Assembly (NCBI RefSeq): GCF_006385575.1
Contig: NZ_CP041040.1
Span: 1,364,001 to 1,428,000 of the forward strand
From: Microbacterium foliorum
GTDB taxonomy: Bacteria > Actinomycetota > Actinomycetes > Actinomycetales > Microbacteriaceae
Reading direction: 5' to 3'
Length of the DNA stretch: 64,000 bases
Part shown: positions 42,672 through 50,422 of the stretch, piece after piece
Numbering within the stretch: the first letter of the stretch is position 1
Layout of the letters: each line of letters begins with the position of its first letter
Position numbers and translations under genes: made by a program
The notes under the pieces: model-generated
Told to the model about the DNA's origin: nothing
The model's database searches: none
What the model saw: only the letters and a program-made list of their open reading frames with translations

Positions 42672-43142
42672 ATGGAGACCTTCCTCGAGACCCGCAGCAC
42701 GCGTGCTGAGCGCCGCGCCGCACGTCGTCGTGCTCACCACCTGGTGACGGCCGACGAGCACTCGCTGGCCGAGCTCGAGGTGTTCCTCTCGACGTTGCCG
42801 CTGTGTGCCTCGGGCCGGATCTTCATCGAGGTCGCTGACGCGTCGGACATCGGCGTGATCGACGCGCCTGGCCGCATGACCGTCACCTGGCTCGCCCGAG
42901 CCCAGCGGTCAGGAGCACCCGGAACCGGCCGCGCCTGCGCTCCCGGGGAGGCGCTCGCGCGGGCGACCTGCGCCTGGGCTGACGAGATGCTCTGCGACGA
43001 CGAGCTCGAGACGCACATCACTCTTCTCGGCGGCTACCTCGGCACTGCCGACATCGTCGAGCACCTGACCGGCGCTCTCGACATCCAGCCCGCTCAGATC
43101 CACGCACCCGAGCGGTTCGGACTTCTGCCCGTCGAGCGCTAG
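42672..43142 (+). CDS. SIP-domain (siderophore-interacting) protein, short form
   Basis: The 156-residue protein matches only the C-terminal NAD(P)-binding half of siderophore-interacting ferric reductases (LYLVADETALPA-like region replaced by HHLVTADEHSLAELEVFLSTLP; WADEMLCDDELETHITLLGGYLGTADIVEHL). The N-terminal FAD domain is absent, so it may not reduce ferric siderophores by itself. Expression is predicted to be iron-repressed through the upstream box. ATG 42672 is used; an in-frame GTG at 42651 would start inside the promoter. Confidence 0.78.
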   Translation: METFLETRSTRAERRAARRRAHHLVTADEHSLAELEVFLSTLPLCASGRIFIEVADASDIGVIDAPGRMTVTWLARAQRSGAPGTGRACAPGEALARATCAWADEMLCDDELETHITLLGGYLGTADIVEHLTGALDIQPAQIHAPERFGLLPVER

Positions 43143-43153
43143 GCGCCGAGCGT

Positions 43154-43600
43154 CTACCGCTGAGCTCTGCTGCGGCGGACGTAGTTGCCGTCTTCGAGCC
43201 CTGCCTCGATCTCGAAGCGGTTGCGCAGGGGATCACGGCCTGCGAAGAGATAGAGCGCCGGAAGCAGGATTCCGTAGCGCAGCCACTGTGCTTTGTGCAC
43301 CGCTTCGTGTCGCAGCATCGCGTCGCTCGGGCGCGCGTCGCCGGTGAGGAAGCAGCCGCCTACGCACACCCCGCCGCGATTGAACGTCCAGTTCGGCATC
43401 CCCCGGAACACCCAGAGGCCGGCGCGGCGTTCGACGGGCCCGGTGCTCCACAGCGAGCCCCAGATCCAGCCGACGGCCGTGCCCCACCAGTATCCGAGTC
43501 GGCTGATCGGTGAGCGGAGCAGGAACGCGGGAATCCTTCGGTCGAGTCGTCGACCGCGGGCCAGAGCGAGCTCGGCAGCGGGCCGCCAGTCGGCCGTCAT
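43154..43600 (-). CDS. Hypothetical protein with a HEAVH (HExxH) motif
   Basis: The 148-residue protein has HEAVH at 98-102 in AMLRHEAVHKAQW, the zinc-ligand pattern of gluzincin metallopeptidases, and glutamates in NRFEIEAGLEDGNY that could supply a third ligand. Two hydrophobic stretches (about 36-51 and 110-120) suggest membrane association. Two cysteines lie in GGVCVGGCF (79, 83). I do not recognise a named family; some relatives carry uninformative labels. It overlaps the upstream arginase-fold gene by 4 bp, so the two are coupled. Confidence 0.75.
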   Translation of the reverse strand: MTADWRPAAELALARGRRLDRRIPAFLLRSPISRLGYWWGTAVGWIWGSLWSTGPVERRAGLWVFRGMPNWTFNRGGVCVGGCFLTGDARPSDAMLRHEAVHKAQWLRYGILLPALYLFAGRDPLRNRFEIEAGLEDGNYVRRSRAQR

Positions 43601-44400
43601 GCGACGGCACCGACGAGGCGGAGCAGGGCGCCGAGGTCGTCGACCGCGTCGGCGGGTGAGCGGGGGGCGAACCCGGCGATGGTCGCGCCGGCCAGCGGAA
43701 CACGTGACCGCAGTGCGCGGATCGCGGTGCTCAGAGTGGCGGGCGCGAGTCCGAACGGGGCAGGGGAGGAGACCCCGGCGATCTCGGCGGGGTCGAGCAC
43801 ATCGACGTCGATGTGCACCCAGACGCGCCGTGCGCCGGTCGCCTCGACCGCGTCGGCCAATGCTTCAGGTGAGTCGAGATCCTGGACGGAGAGCTGCGTG
43901 AGGCCTTCGAGGGCCGTCACCTCGGAATCCTCGAGGTTGCGCATGCCCACCGCGACCACCCGGTCGCGGGGAATCCCGGGCGTGACCGCGAGCTGAGGTT
44001 CTCCCTCGCCCAGCACTGCTCGGAGCGCCATTCCGGAGAAGGCGCCGGAGGGCGACGTGTCGGGCGTGTGAAGGTCGGCGTGGGCGTCGCACCACACGAC
44101 GGCGAGGTCGTCGGTTCCCCCGGGGAGAGCTGCCAGCGCGGCGACCGTCACGCTGCAGTCGCCGCCGATGACCACCGTGTCGGCCGTCATGCTCTCGTGG
44201 ACTAGCTCTCTGGTGCGCAGAAGCGCGCTGAGGCGGCGAACGCCCGTTCCCAGAGATTCACCCGCTTCGACGGGCACGTCGAGCACGGTGGTCGCCGCGC
44301 GTGGAAGATCGCCGGCGATCGCCGAGGCGCCGTCGACGAGGAGCATCGCGCGGGCGGCGGGGGAGCCCTGCCACTGCGGGACGACGAGGAAACGCACCAT
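43597..44400 (-). CDS. Arginase/agmatinase-fold protein with altered metal ligand
   Basis: The 267-residue protein has the ureohydrolase pattern GGDCS (79-83), DAHADLHTP (105-113) and DVDVLDP near residue 197. In arginases the first motif is GGDHS and its histidine binds manganese; here it is cysteine, so one metal site is altered. The substrate could be arginine, agmatine, formimidoylglutamate or something else. The ATG at 44400 has GGAGG upstream and gives MVRFLVVPQW. It overlaps the HExxH gene downstream (ATGA). Confidence 0.85.
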   Translation of the reverse strand: MVRFLVVPQWQGSPAARAMLLVDGASAIAGDLPRAATTVLDVPVEAGESLGTGVRRLSALLRTRELVHESMTADTVVIGGDCSVTVAALAALPGGTDDLAVVWCDAHADLHTPDTSPSGAFSGMALRAVLGEGEPQLAVTPGIPRDRVVAVGMRNLEDSEVTALEGLTQLSVQDLDSPEALADAVEATGARRVWVHIDVDVLDPAEIAGVSSPAPFGLAPATLSTAIRALRSRVPLAGATIAGFAPRSPADAVDDLGALLRLVGAVA

Positions 44401-44425
44401 GGGTGCCTCCAGCTGAGAAAGGGGA

Positions 44426-44461
44426 GCGGGTGCCTCGGACGCGAGGATCCGAGGCACCCGC
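44426..44461 (-). terminator. Terminator after pspA
   Basis: A perfect 14 bp stem (44426-44439 with 44448-44461, GCGGGTGCCTCGGA arm) and an 8 nt loop lie 8 bases past the pspA stop and before the arginase-fold gene. Confidence 0.85.
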
Positions 44462-44468
44462 AGGTGTA

Positions 44469-45212
44469 TCAGGAGCCTTCGATGGCCTGGCGAGGGGCGG
44501 AGCCGCCCGCCTTCAGCTCGGCGAGACGAGCCTCGACCTCGGTGAGCTCACCGAGGTCCTCGAGGCTCTCGAACTGCGCGTCGAGGCTCGATGCCGCGAG
44601 TTCGATCTTGCCCTGCGCAAGAGCCTCCTGGCGGCGGACCTTGTCTTCGAAGCGGCCAAGTTCGCTGGTGGGGTCGAGGACATTGATCGACGACACCGCA
44701 TCCTGCACCTTCGTCTGCGCCTCGGCGACCTTGGCGCGGGCGAGCAGCTCGCTGCGCTTGTTCTTCAGCTCGCCGAGCTTGTCCTTCATGCCGTTGAGGC
44801 CGGACTTCAGCTTGTCGACGATCTCGGTCTGCGCGGCGATCTGCGGCTCGGCGCCGGTCGCCTCGCGCTCGGCGCTGATCTGGCGCTGAAGAGCGATCTT
44901 CGCGAGGTTGTCGAACTTGTCGGCGTCTGCGGCGTCGCCCTTGGTGCGCATCTCATCGGCCTTGCGGCTCGCGGCGAGCGCCTTGTTGCCCCATTCCGTG
45001 GCCGCCTGGACGTCTTCTTCGTGGTCGCGCTCGAGCAGGCGCAGGTTGCCGATGGTCTCGGCGATGGCCGACTCGGCATCCGCGATGCTGTTCGTGTAGT
45101 CGCGAACGAGCTGGTCGATCATCTTCTGCGGGTCTTCCGCAGAGTCCAGGAGGGAGTTGATGTTCGCGCGGACAAGGGTCGAGATACGTCCGAAGATGGA
45201 CTGCTTGGTCAT
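44469..45212 (-). CDS. pspA: PspA/IM30-family envelope stress protein
   Basis: The 247-residue protein is an elongated coiled coil of the PspA/Vipp1 (ESCRT-III-like) family. It begins FGRISTLVRANINSLLDSAEDPQKMIDQLVRDY, the amphipathic helix and first coiled-coil motif, and has SELGRFEDKVRRQEALA near residue 190. PspA rods bind and stabilise damaged membranes. It lies 55 bp after the TPM-domain gene on the same strand and has AAGGAA before its ATG. The genes are probably cotranscribed, forming a membrane-protection module. Confidence 0.93.
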   Translation of the reverse strand: MTKQSIFGRISTLVRANINSLLDSAEDPQKMIDQLVRDYTNSIADAESAIAETIGNLRLLERDHEEDVQAATEWGNKALAASRKADEMRTKGDAADADKFDNLAKIALQRQISAEREATGAEPQIAAQTEIVDKLKSGLNGMKDKLGELKNKRSELLARAKVAEAQTKVQDAVSSINVLDPTSELGRFEDKVRRQEALAQGKIELAASSLDAQFESLEDLGELTEVEARLAELKAGGSAPRQAIEGS

Positions 45213-45267
45213 GCGTGGTTCCTTTCAGAGGGTCGGACTCGATGTCTGGGGTCGATGTGTGTGCGGC

Positions 45268-47319
45268 TCAGAAGCGTCGCCCTCCCGAACGGCCGCTGCG
45301 GCCGCTGGAGCGGCTGCCGCCGCCTCCGCCGAAACCGGAGCTGCGGAATCCGCCGCCTCCGCTGGAGCGCCAGCTGCTGCGCCGGGAGGAGCCGCCGCCT
45401 CCGCCTCCGCCACCGGAGAGCAGCCCCCCGATGATGCCGCCGAGGATGTCGCCTCCGAGGCCGGAGCCGCCCGAGCCGGATCCGCCGAAGATGCTGCCGC
45501 CCCCACCGCCCCAGCTGTCGTTCTGGTACCGGTTCGGGGTCATCGCCTCGACGTCGGCCTGAGCCGACGAGGTGGCCTGACGGACGAGATCGAGCGAGCG
45601 GCCGGCTTCGGTGAGCGCCGCTTCGGGGTCGGATGCGCGCAGGTTCAGTGCCTGGGTGAGGGAGGCTTCGGCCTGCGACAGCCGAGTGCGTGCGGTCGAC
45701 CCGACGGTGCCGCGGCGCGTCTCGATGTACTCACGGGTCGCGCGGATCTCGGAGCCGGCCTGGGTCAGCGTCTGCTCGAGCATCTGCTGCGTTCGGCGGG
45801 CGCGCTCGACGGCCTGCATGCCCTGGGCGATGGCGGCATCGATCTGAGCGTTCGCCGCCGTGAGGGCTTCGAGCACTCGCTGGGGGCTGCGTGATGTTCC
45901 AGCGAGGCCGGCCTGGGCCTGCTGCAACTGCTGGGCCGTCGCCGCGGCGACCGAGGAGATCGCTCCGCCGGAGTCGGGCAGCTGCTGGGCGGCGGCGATG
46001 TCCGCCTGCAGCTCGGCCACCAAGGCCTGTGCCTGCGCTTCGATGTTCGTCAGCTCGGCGCCGAGTGCGGTGATCGCCTGCGCCAGCTGAGCTGCCTGGG
46101 CGACTGACTGCTCGGCCGTGCGGATCGCGAAGGCCGCCTCGCCGGATCTGCCCGCGGCGATCGCCTCTGCGGCGGCCTCGATCGAACGGTCTGCGAGCAG
46201 CGCGCGCTCGTGGGCCTGCGCCGGGTTGTCGGCGACGGTCGACAGAGCCGCGGGGTCGTAGGTGTCGGCGAGAGCCGAGAGCGCAGAGGCCGCGCCGGCG
46301 AGGACAGGTGCGAGCGCTGCCCGCTCGCCCTTGACTCGCTCGAGCTCCTGGGGGGCGTTCTGCTCGAGCTTGCGTAGAGCGTCGAACGCCTCGGTGTTCT
46401 CGTCGAGGACGTCGTCGATCTCTTCGCAGATCTGGATGATGCGGATGTGCCAGGCGCGACGATCGTGGACGGTGTCCTCGATCTCGTCGTCGAGCTTCTG
46501 CTTGAGATCGAAAGCCTCCGACATCTTGGCCTTGGCGGTCTCGACGGCGCCGGTGAACGCCGAGGTGGCCGCTTCGCCGAACTGCGCGACGGCGAAGCCG
46601 AGTTCCTCGCGGCTCGAGGTGATCGCATCGTCGGCCTGCACGAGGGCAGCACCCGCCTGCGTCTGCACCTGCTCGTCGGTCAGAGTCGAGAACGGATCGT
46701 TCGGATCGGGCTTCTCGGGCATGGCGCCGCGCCTGCGGATCTCGGCATTCCGACGGGAGCGGCGGACGAGCGCGATCACGAGCCACACGATGAGGCCGAG
46801 CGCGATGACCGCGACCACGATCACCGTGGCTCGCAGAGCACCCGCCCCGCCGTCGCCCTCGATCTCGTCGGCGGCGAGGACGATCATGCCCTCCCAGTCC
46901 TCCTGCGCGGCGAGGCTCAGTATCTTGTCTTCGACATCGTCGAGCTTGCTGTCGCTGAGCGGGCCGTCGGGCGCGGCCGAGATGTAGTAGCTGCGTCCGT
47001 CCACCGCGATGGCGAGGAGATACTGCTCGGATCCCAGGTTGTTGTTCTCTGCGACGGTGTCGGCCCAGGCGACGCTGTCGGACGGCGAGGTGAAGTCGTC
47101 GACGAGAACGACGAAGAGGTCGGACGAGGAGTTGTCGCTGAGCGTCTGGAGGCGGGCCTCGACGGCATCCTCTTCGCTGGCGCTGAGGGCGTCGGCGTCA
47201 TCGGTCACGTATCCCGAGTCGAGCGTGACCGGATCGGTCGCAGATGCGGCCGAGACGGAGAACGCCCCTGCGGCCGCTGCCGCGGTCAGTGCGGCCAGCG
47301 CCAGCCACCGTGTCTTCAT
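45268..47319 (-). CDS. TPM-domain membrane protein with long coiled coil and Gly/Ser-rich tail
   Basis: The 683-residue protein has a signal peptide (about 1-30), an exported TPM (Psb32/YgcG-like) domain (about 35-155, with VLVDDFTSPSDSVAWADTVAENN and YLLAIAVDGRSYYISAA), one transmembrane segment (about 168-190), a long alanine/glutamine-rich cytoplasmic coiled coil (about 250-610) and a low-complexity Gly/Ser/Arg tail. TPM domains are linked to membrane-stress systems and often occur beside PspA, as here. The ATG at 47319 follows GGAGGGAA. The N-terminal domain senses or acts outside; function unproven. Confidence 0.88.
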   Translation of the reverse strand: MKTRWLALAALTAAAAAGAFSVSAASATDPVTLDSGYVTDDADALSASEEDAVEARLQTLSDNSSSDLFVVLVDDFTSPSDSVAWADTVAENNNLGSEQYLLAIAVDGRSYYISAAPDGPLSDSKLDDVEDKILSLAAQEDWEGMIVLAADEIEGDGGAGALRATVIVVAVIALGLIVWLVIALVRRSRRNAEIRRRGAMPEKPDPNDPFSTLTDEQVQTQAGAALVQADDAITSSREELGFAVAQFGEAATSAFTGAVETAKAKMSEAFDLKQKLDDEIEDTVHDRRAWHIRIIQICEEIDDVLDENTEAFDALRKLEQNAPQELERVKGERAALAPVLAGAASALSALADTYDPAALSTVADNPAQAHERALLADRSIEAAAEAIAAGRSGEAAFAIRTAEQSVAQAAQLAQAITALGAELTNIEAQAQALVAELQADIAAAQQLPDSGGAISSVAAATAQQLQQAQAGLAGTSRSPQRVLEALTAANAQIDAAIAQGMQAVERARRTQQMLEQTLTQAGSEIRATREYIETRRGTVGSTARTRLSQAEASLTQALNLRASDPEAALTEAGRSLDLVRQATSSAQADVEAMTPNRYQNDSWGGGGGSIFGGSGSGGSGLGGDILGGIIGGLLSGGGGGGGGSSRRSSWRSSGGGGFRSSGFGGGGGSRSSGRSGRSGGRRF

Positions 47320-47428
47320 CGTGTTCCCTCCGACCGGCAGCCGAGCCCCATGGCACGAGTCTATGCACTGAGGCCGACACGCGACAGCTTCCGAGCGGGG
47401 ATAGCCGTTCGCCCTCAGCGGAGACACA

Positions 47429-47434
47429 TACGCT
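47429..47434 (+). promoter_or_regulatory. -10 box of the DUF3097 gene
   Basis: TACGCT, 7 nt before ATG 47442. Confidence 0.4.
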
Positions 47435-47441
47435 GGATGGC

Positions 47442-48281
47442 ATGGACGACAGGTACGGATCGGATGTGCTCGCGGCTGGCTGGCGGGAGCGCGCGGCGAA
47501 GCCGGTGCCGCAGGTTGCCGCCGAGCTCGATCTCGTCGTCGAGGTCGCGCAGGACGGATTCTGCGGAGCGGTCACGCGAGTGCAGGGTGGCAATGTCGAG
47601 CTCGAGGATCGGGTCGGGCGCAAGCGACTCTTCCCTCTCGGCGGCGGGTTCCTGATCGACGGATCGCCGGTGCGCCTCACCCCTCCCGCGGCGAAGGAGC
47701 AGGGGCTCCGACGCACGGCATCCGGATCCTTCGTGGCCGCCGATCAGCGGGCCAGGGTCGCGCTGCCCAGCCGCATCCTGGTGGAGGGAAAACACGACGC
47801 CGAGCTCGTCGAGAAGGTGTGGGGAGCAGACCTGCGGGTCGAGGGCGTGGTCGTCGAGTTCCTACAGGGAGTCGATCTGCTCGATGAGCTGCTCGCCGCA
47901 GAGCCGCCCAGCGCATCGCGCCGCTACGGGGTTCTGGTGGATCATCTCGTGCCCGGTTCGAAGGAGTCGCGTCTCGCGGATGCAGTGGCCCGAGGTCCGC
48001 ACGGGAAGCACGTGCGGATCGTCGGACATCCCTTCGTCGACGTCTGGCAGTGCGTCACCCCTCGAGCCCTGGGCATCGCGAAGTGGCCCGAGATCCCTCG
48101 AGGGACCGATTGGAAGACGGGAATCTGCCGGGCGTTCGGCTGGCCCTATGAGACGCAGGGCGACACCGGTCGAGCCTGGCAGCACATCCTGTCGAAGGTG
48201 CACACGTATCGCGACCTCGAGCCCGCGCTCCTCGGCCGTGTCGAGGAGCTGATCGACTTCGTGACCGCGCCCGCGCCCTGA
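47442..48281 (+). CDS. DUF3097-family protein
   Basis: The 279-residue protein matches the conserved actinobacterial DUF3097 family: YGSDVLAAGWRERAAKPVP at the start, RILVEGKHDAELVEKVWGADLR (Toprim-like EGKHD), GVLVDHLVPGSKESRLAD (a DxD-like acidic segment) and VWQCVTPRALGI. The EGKHDAE and DHLVPGSKE pattern suggests a Toprim-type fold that may act on nucleic acids; I state that as inference. It precedes trmB, a common arrangement. Confidence 0.88.
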   Translation: MDDRYGSDVLAAGWRERAAKPVPQVAAELDLVVEVAQDGFCGAVTRVQGGNVELEDRVGRKRLFPLGGGFLIDGSPVRLTPPAAKEQGLRRTASGSFVAADQRARVALPSRILVEGKHDAELVEKVWGADLRVEGVVVEFLQGVDLLDELLAAEPPSASRRYGVLVDHLVPGSKESRLADAVARGPHGKHVRIVGHPFVDVWQCVTPRALGIAKWPEIPRGTDWKTGICRAFGWPYETQGDTGRAWQHILSKVHTYRDLEPALLGRVEELIDFVTAPAP

Positions 48282-48312
48282 TCTGCGGTCTGTGGGGCTG
48301 ATCACCGCCGAC

Positions 48313-48318
48313 TACCCT
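48313..48318 (+). promoter_or_regulatory. -10 box of trmB, leaderless arrangement
   Basis: TACCCT, 6 nt before ATG 48325. Confidence 0.45.
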
Positions 48319-48324
48319 GGAAGC

Positions 48325-49050
48325 ATGCCCGAACCCCGCACCTTCCGCGACGAACCGGTCTCCTTCGTGCGCCGCAGCGGCCGCATGTCCGACGCCCAGG
48401 AGCGCGCCTTCGAAGAGCTCGGACCGCACTACCTCCTGGACGTCCCCCGCGATGTCGCCTGGACCTCGGTGCACCCTGAAGCGAGGCTCGAACCGACCGT
48501 CGAATACGGGCGCGAGGCCGATCTGTACGTCGAGATCGGCTCCGGTCAGGGGCACGCGATCGTCGCCGCCGCATCGTCGCGCCCCGATGACGACTTCCTC
48601 GCCGTCGAGGTCTTCCGCGCCGGGCTCGCCAGGACGATGCTCGATGCCGACCGCGAGGGCGCTCGCAACGTGCGCGTGGTCGAGGCGAACGCGCCGGAGG
48701 TGCTCTCGTCGTATCTGCCCGAGGCCGCGGCCGCCGAGGTCTGGATCTTCTTCCCCGACCCGTGGCACAAGAAGAAGCACACCAAGCGACGGCTCGTCCG
48801 CCAAGGGTTCGGTGACACCGCAGCCCGTGCGCTTCGCGACGGAGGTCTCCTGCGTCTCGCGACCGACTGGGAGGACTACGCGCTGCAGATGCGCGAGGTG
48901 CTGGACGCCGAGCCCCTGTTCGAGCGCGCATTCGACGGCGACTGGGCGGAGCGGTTCGACGGACGCGTCATGACGGCCTTCGAGCGCAAGGGCATCGCCA
49001 AGGGGCGCGACATCCGCGACCTCGTGTATCGGCGGAAGTCGCGCGCGTGA
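48325..49050 (+). CDS. trmB: tRNA (guanine-N7-)-methyltransferase
   Basis: The 241-residue SAM-dependent enzyme methylates G46 in the tRNA variable loop. It shows VSFVRRSGRMSDAQERAFEEL at the N-terminus, the SAM loop VEIGSGQGHAI, and the TrmB hallmark IFFPDPWHKKKHTKRRLV followed by LRLATDWEDYA. The ATG at 48325 is chosen over an in-frame upstream ATG at 48292 because of the -10 box spacing. The stop overlaps the next gene (GTGA). Confidence 0.95.
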   Translation: MPEPRTFRDEPVSFVRRSGRMSDAQERAFEELGPHYLLDVPRDVAWTSVHPEARLEPTVEYGREADLYVEIGSGQGHAIVAAASSRPDDDFLAVEVFRAGLARTMLDADREGARNVRVVEANAPEVLSSYLPEAAAAEVWIFFPDPWHKKKHTKRRLVRQGFGDTAARALRDGGLLRLATDWEDYALQMREVLDAEPLFERAFDGDWAERFDGRVMTAFERKGIAKGRDIRDLVYRRKSRA

Positions 49051-49940
49051 TCGACACTCAGCGCACGTCGACGACCTGGCCCGCTGTCGTGCCTGCGCTG
49101 CTCGTGTGCCTTGCGGCACCGGCGTTCTTCGTGGCGCAGATCGCCTGGCTCGGCTGGGTGCTGCTCGCGCTGGGTGTCGGCGCAGCCTGGTTCGTCGAAC
49201 GGCGCCTGCCCTCGTCGCCGGATCAGACGGTGAGCGTCGGCGCGCGGCGTGAGAGCGCTCGCGTGATCGGTGTGAGCCGTCAGCCCTCGCTCACCAGGGA
49301 CCTCTCGCTGATCGCCCTGGGAATGCTCATCGTAAGCGTCATCCCGCTGGCCGCGGAGCTCGACAACCTCGCGATGCTGCGGTTCACCCTCGCTCTCGGC
49401 GGCGCGGTCGCGGTGCCGTACGTCGTCTCGCGCTTCGTCTTCCGAGACCGCGCGATCAGCTTCCCCTGGCGTGCCCACAAGAGATGGGGACGCCTGCAGT
49501 GGGGGTGGCTGGTGGCGGTCCTGGTGCTCGGCTGGCTGATCCTGCCGTTCTACTTCATCACGAGCGGCGTCTACCAGAACTGGCCGGTCGTCGATTCGCC
49601 CGACCTCATCGCTCGCCTGTTCGTCGGCGTCGGAGCGGTCGGCATCTGGGACGAGCTGTTCTTCATCTGCACCGTCTTCGCACTGCTGCGCAGGCACTTT
49701 CCCGATGCCCTCGCCAACGTCCTGCAGATGATCGTGTTCGTGTCGTTCCTGTGGGAGCTGGGCTATCGCGAGTGGGGCCCTCTTCTCACCATCCCGTTCG
49801 CGCTCCTGCAGGGGTTCATCTTCATGCGGACGCACTCGCTGGCCTATGTCGTGACCGTGCACCTGCTGTTCGATGCGGTCGTCTTCGCCGTGCTCGTGCA
49901 CGCGCACAACCCCGGACTGCTGCCGATCTTCCTGATCTGA
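49047..49940 (+). CDS. CPBP-like (Abi/Rce1) membrane protein with altered catalytic motif
   Basis: The 297-residue protein has about eight transmembrane helices. The C-terminal part resembles CPBP intramembrane proteases: motif 1 is WDELFFICTVF (the usual EExxxR appears as DELFFI), motif 2 is FMRTH (FxxxH) and motif 3 is HLLFD (HxxxD). Loss of the second-position arginine and first glutamate makes activity doubtful. The start overlaps trmB (GTGA). It may be a scaffold or specialised protease. Confidence 0.8.
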   Translation: MIDTQRTSTTWPAVVPALLVCLAAPAFFVAQIAWLGWVLLALGVGAAWFVERRLPSSPDQTVSVGARRESARVIGVSRQPSLTRDLSLIALGMLIVSVIPLAAELDNLAMLRFTLALGGAVAVPYVVSRFVFRDRAISFPWRAHKRWGRLQWGWLVAVLVLGWLILPFYFITSGVYQNWPVVDSPDLIARLFVGVGAVGIWDELFFICTVFALLRRHFPDALANVLQMIVFVSFLWELGYREWGPLLTIPFALLQGFIFMRTHSLAYVVTVHLLFDAVVFAVLVHAHNPGLLPIFLI

Positions 49941-49957
49941 CAGGGCGCGAGGGTCGA

Positions 49958-49963
49958 TACGAT
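49958..49963 (+). promoter_or_regulatory. -10 box of the DUF1304 gene, leaderless arrangement
   Basis: TACGAT, 6 nt before ATG 49970. Confidence 0.45.
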
Positions 49964-49969
49964 CGAGTC

Positions 49970-50362
49970 ATGCTCATCGTCGGACTCGTCCTCGCCGCGG
50001 CCGCTGCCGCGTTCCACGTCTTCATCTTCGCGCTCGAATCGCTCAAGTGGACCGAACCCGAGACGAGGAAGATCTTCGGCGTCGCCAGCCAAGCGGATGC
50101 CGTCACCATGAAGGCTCTCGCCTTCAACCAGGGCTTCTACAACCTGTTCCTGGCTCTCACCGCACTTCTCGGCGTCGGCTTCGTGATCATCGGCCTCACG
50201 ACGGTCGGACTGACGCTGGTCTTCGCGGGCACGGGAATGATGCTCGCGGCAGCGCTGGTGCTCGTGCTCTCCGACCGCACCAAGCTGCGTGCGGCCGCGA
50301 TGCAGGGCACCCTGCCGCTGCTCGCCGTCATCTCGACGGCGATCGGTGTGTCGATCGGCTGA
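49970..50362 (+). CDS. DUF1304-family membrane protein
   Basis: The 130-residue protein has four predicted transmembrane helices and the DUF1304 features AAFHVFIFALESLKW near the N-terminus and KALAFNQGFYNLFLALTALLG in the middle. The function of the family is unknown, though members are widespread in bacteria. It sits between the CPBP-like gene and dinB and probably has its own leaderless mRNA. Confidence 0.87.
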   Translation: MLIVGLVLAAAAAAFHVFIFALESLKWTEPETRKIFGVASQADAVTMKALAFNQGFYNLFLALTALLGVGFVIIGLTTVGLTLVFAGTGMMLAAALVLVLSDRTKLRAAAMQGTLPLLAVISTAIGVSIG

Positions 50363-50422
50363 TCTCCGAGCTGATCGTGTTCGAGGGGTGACTTCGCGGG
50401 TGACACGGGCCACACTCGATGC

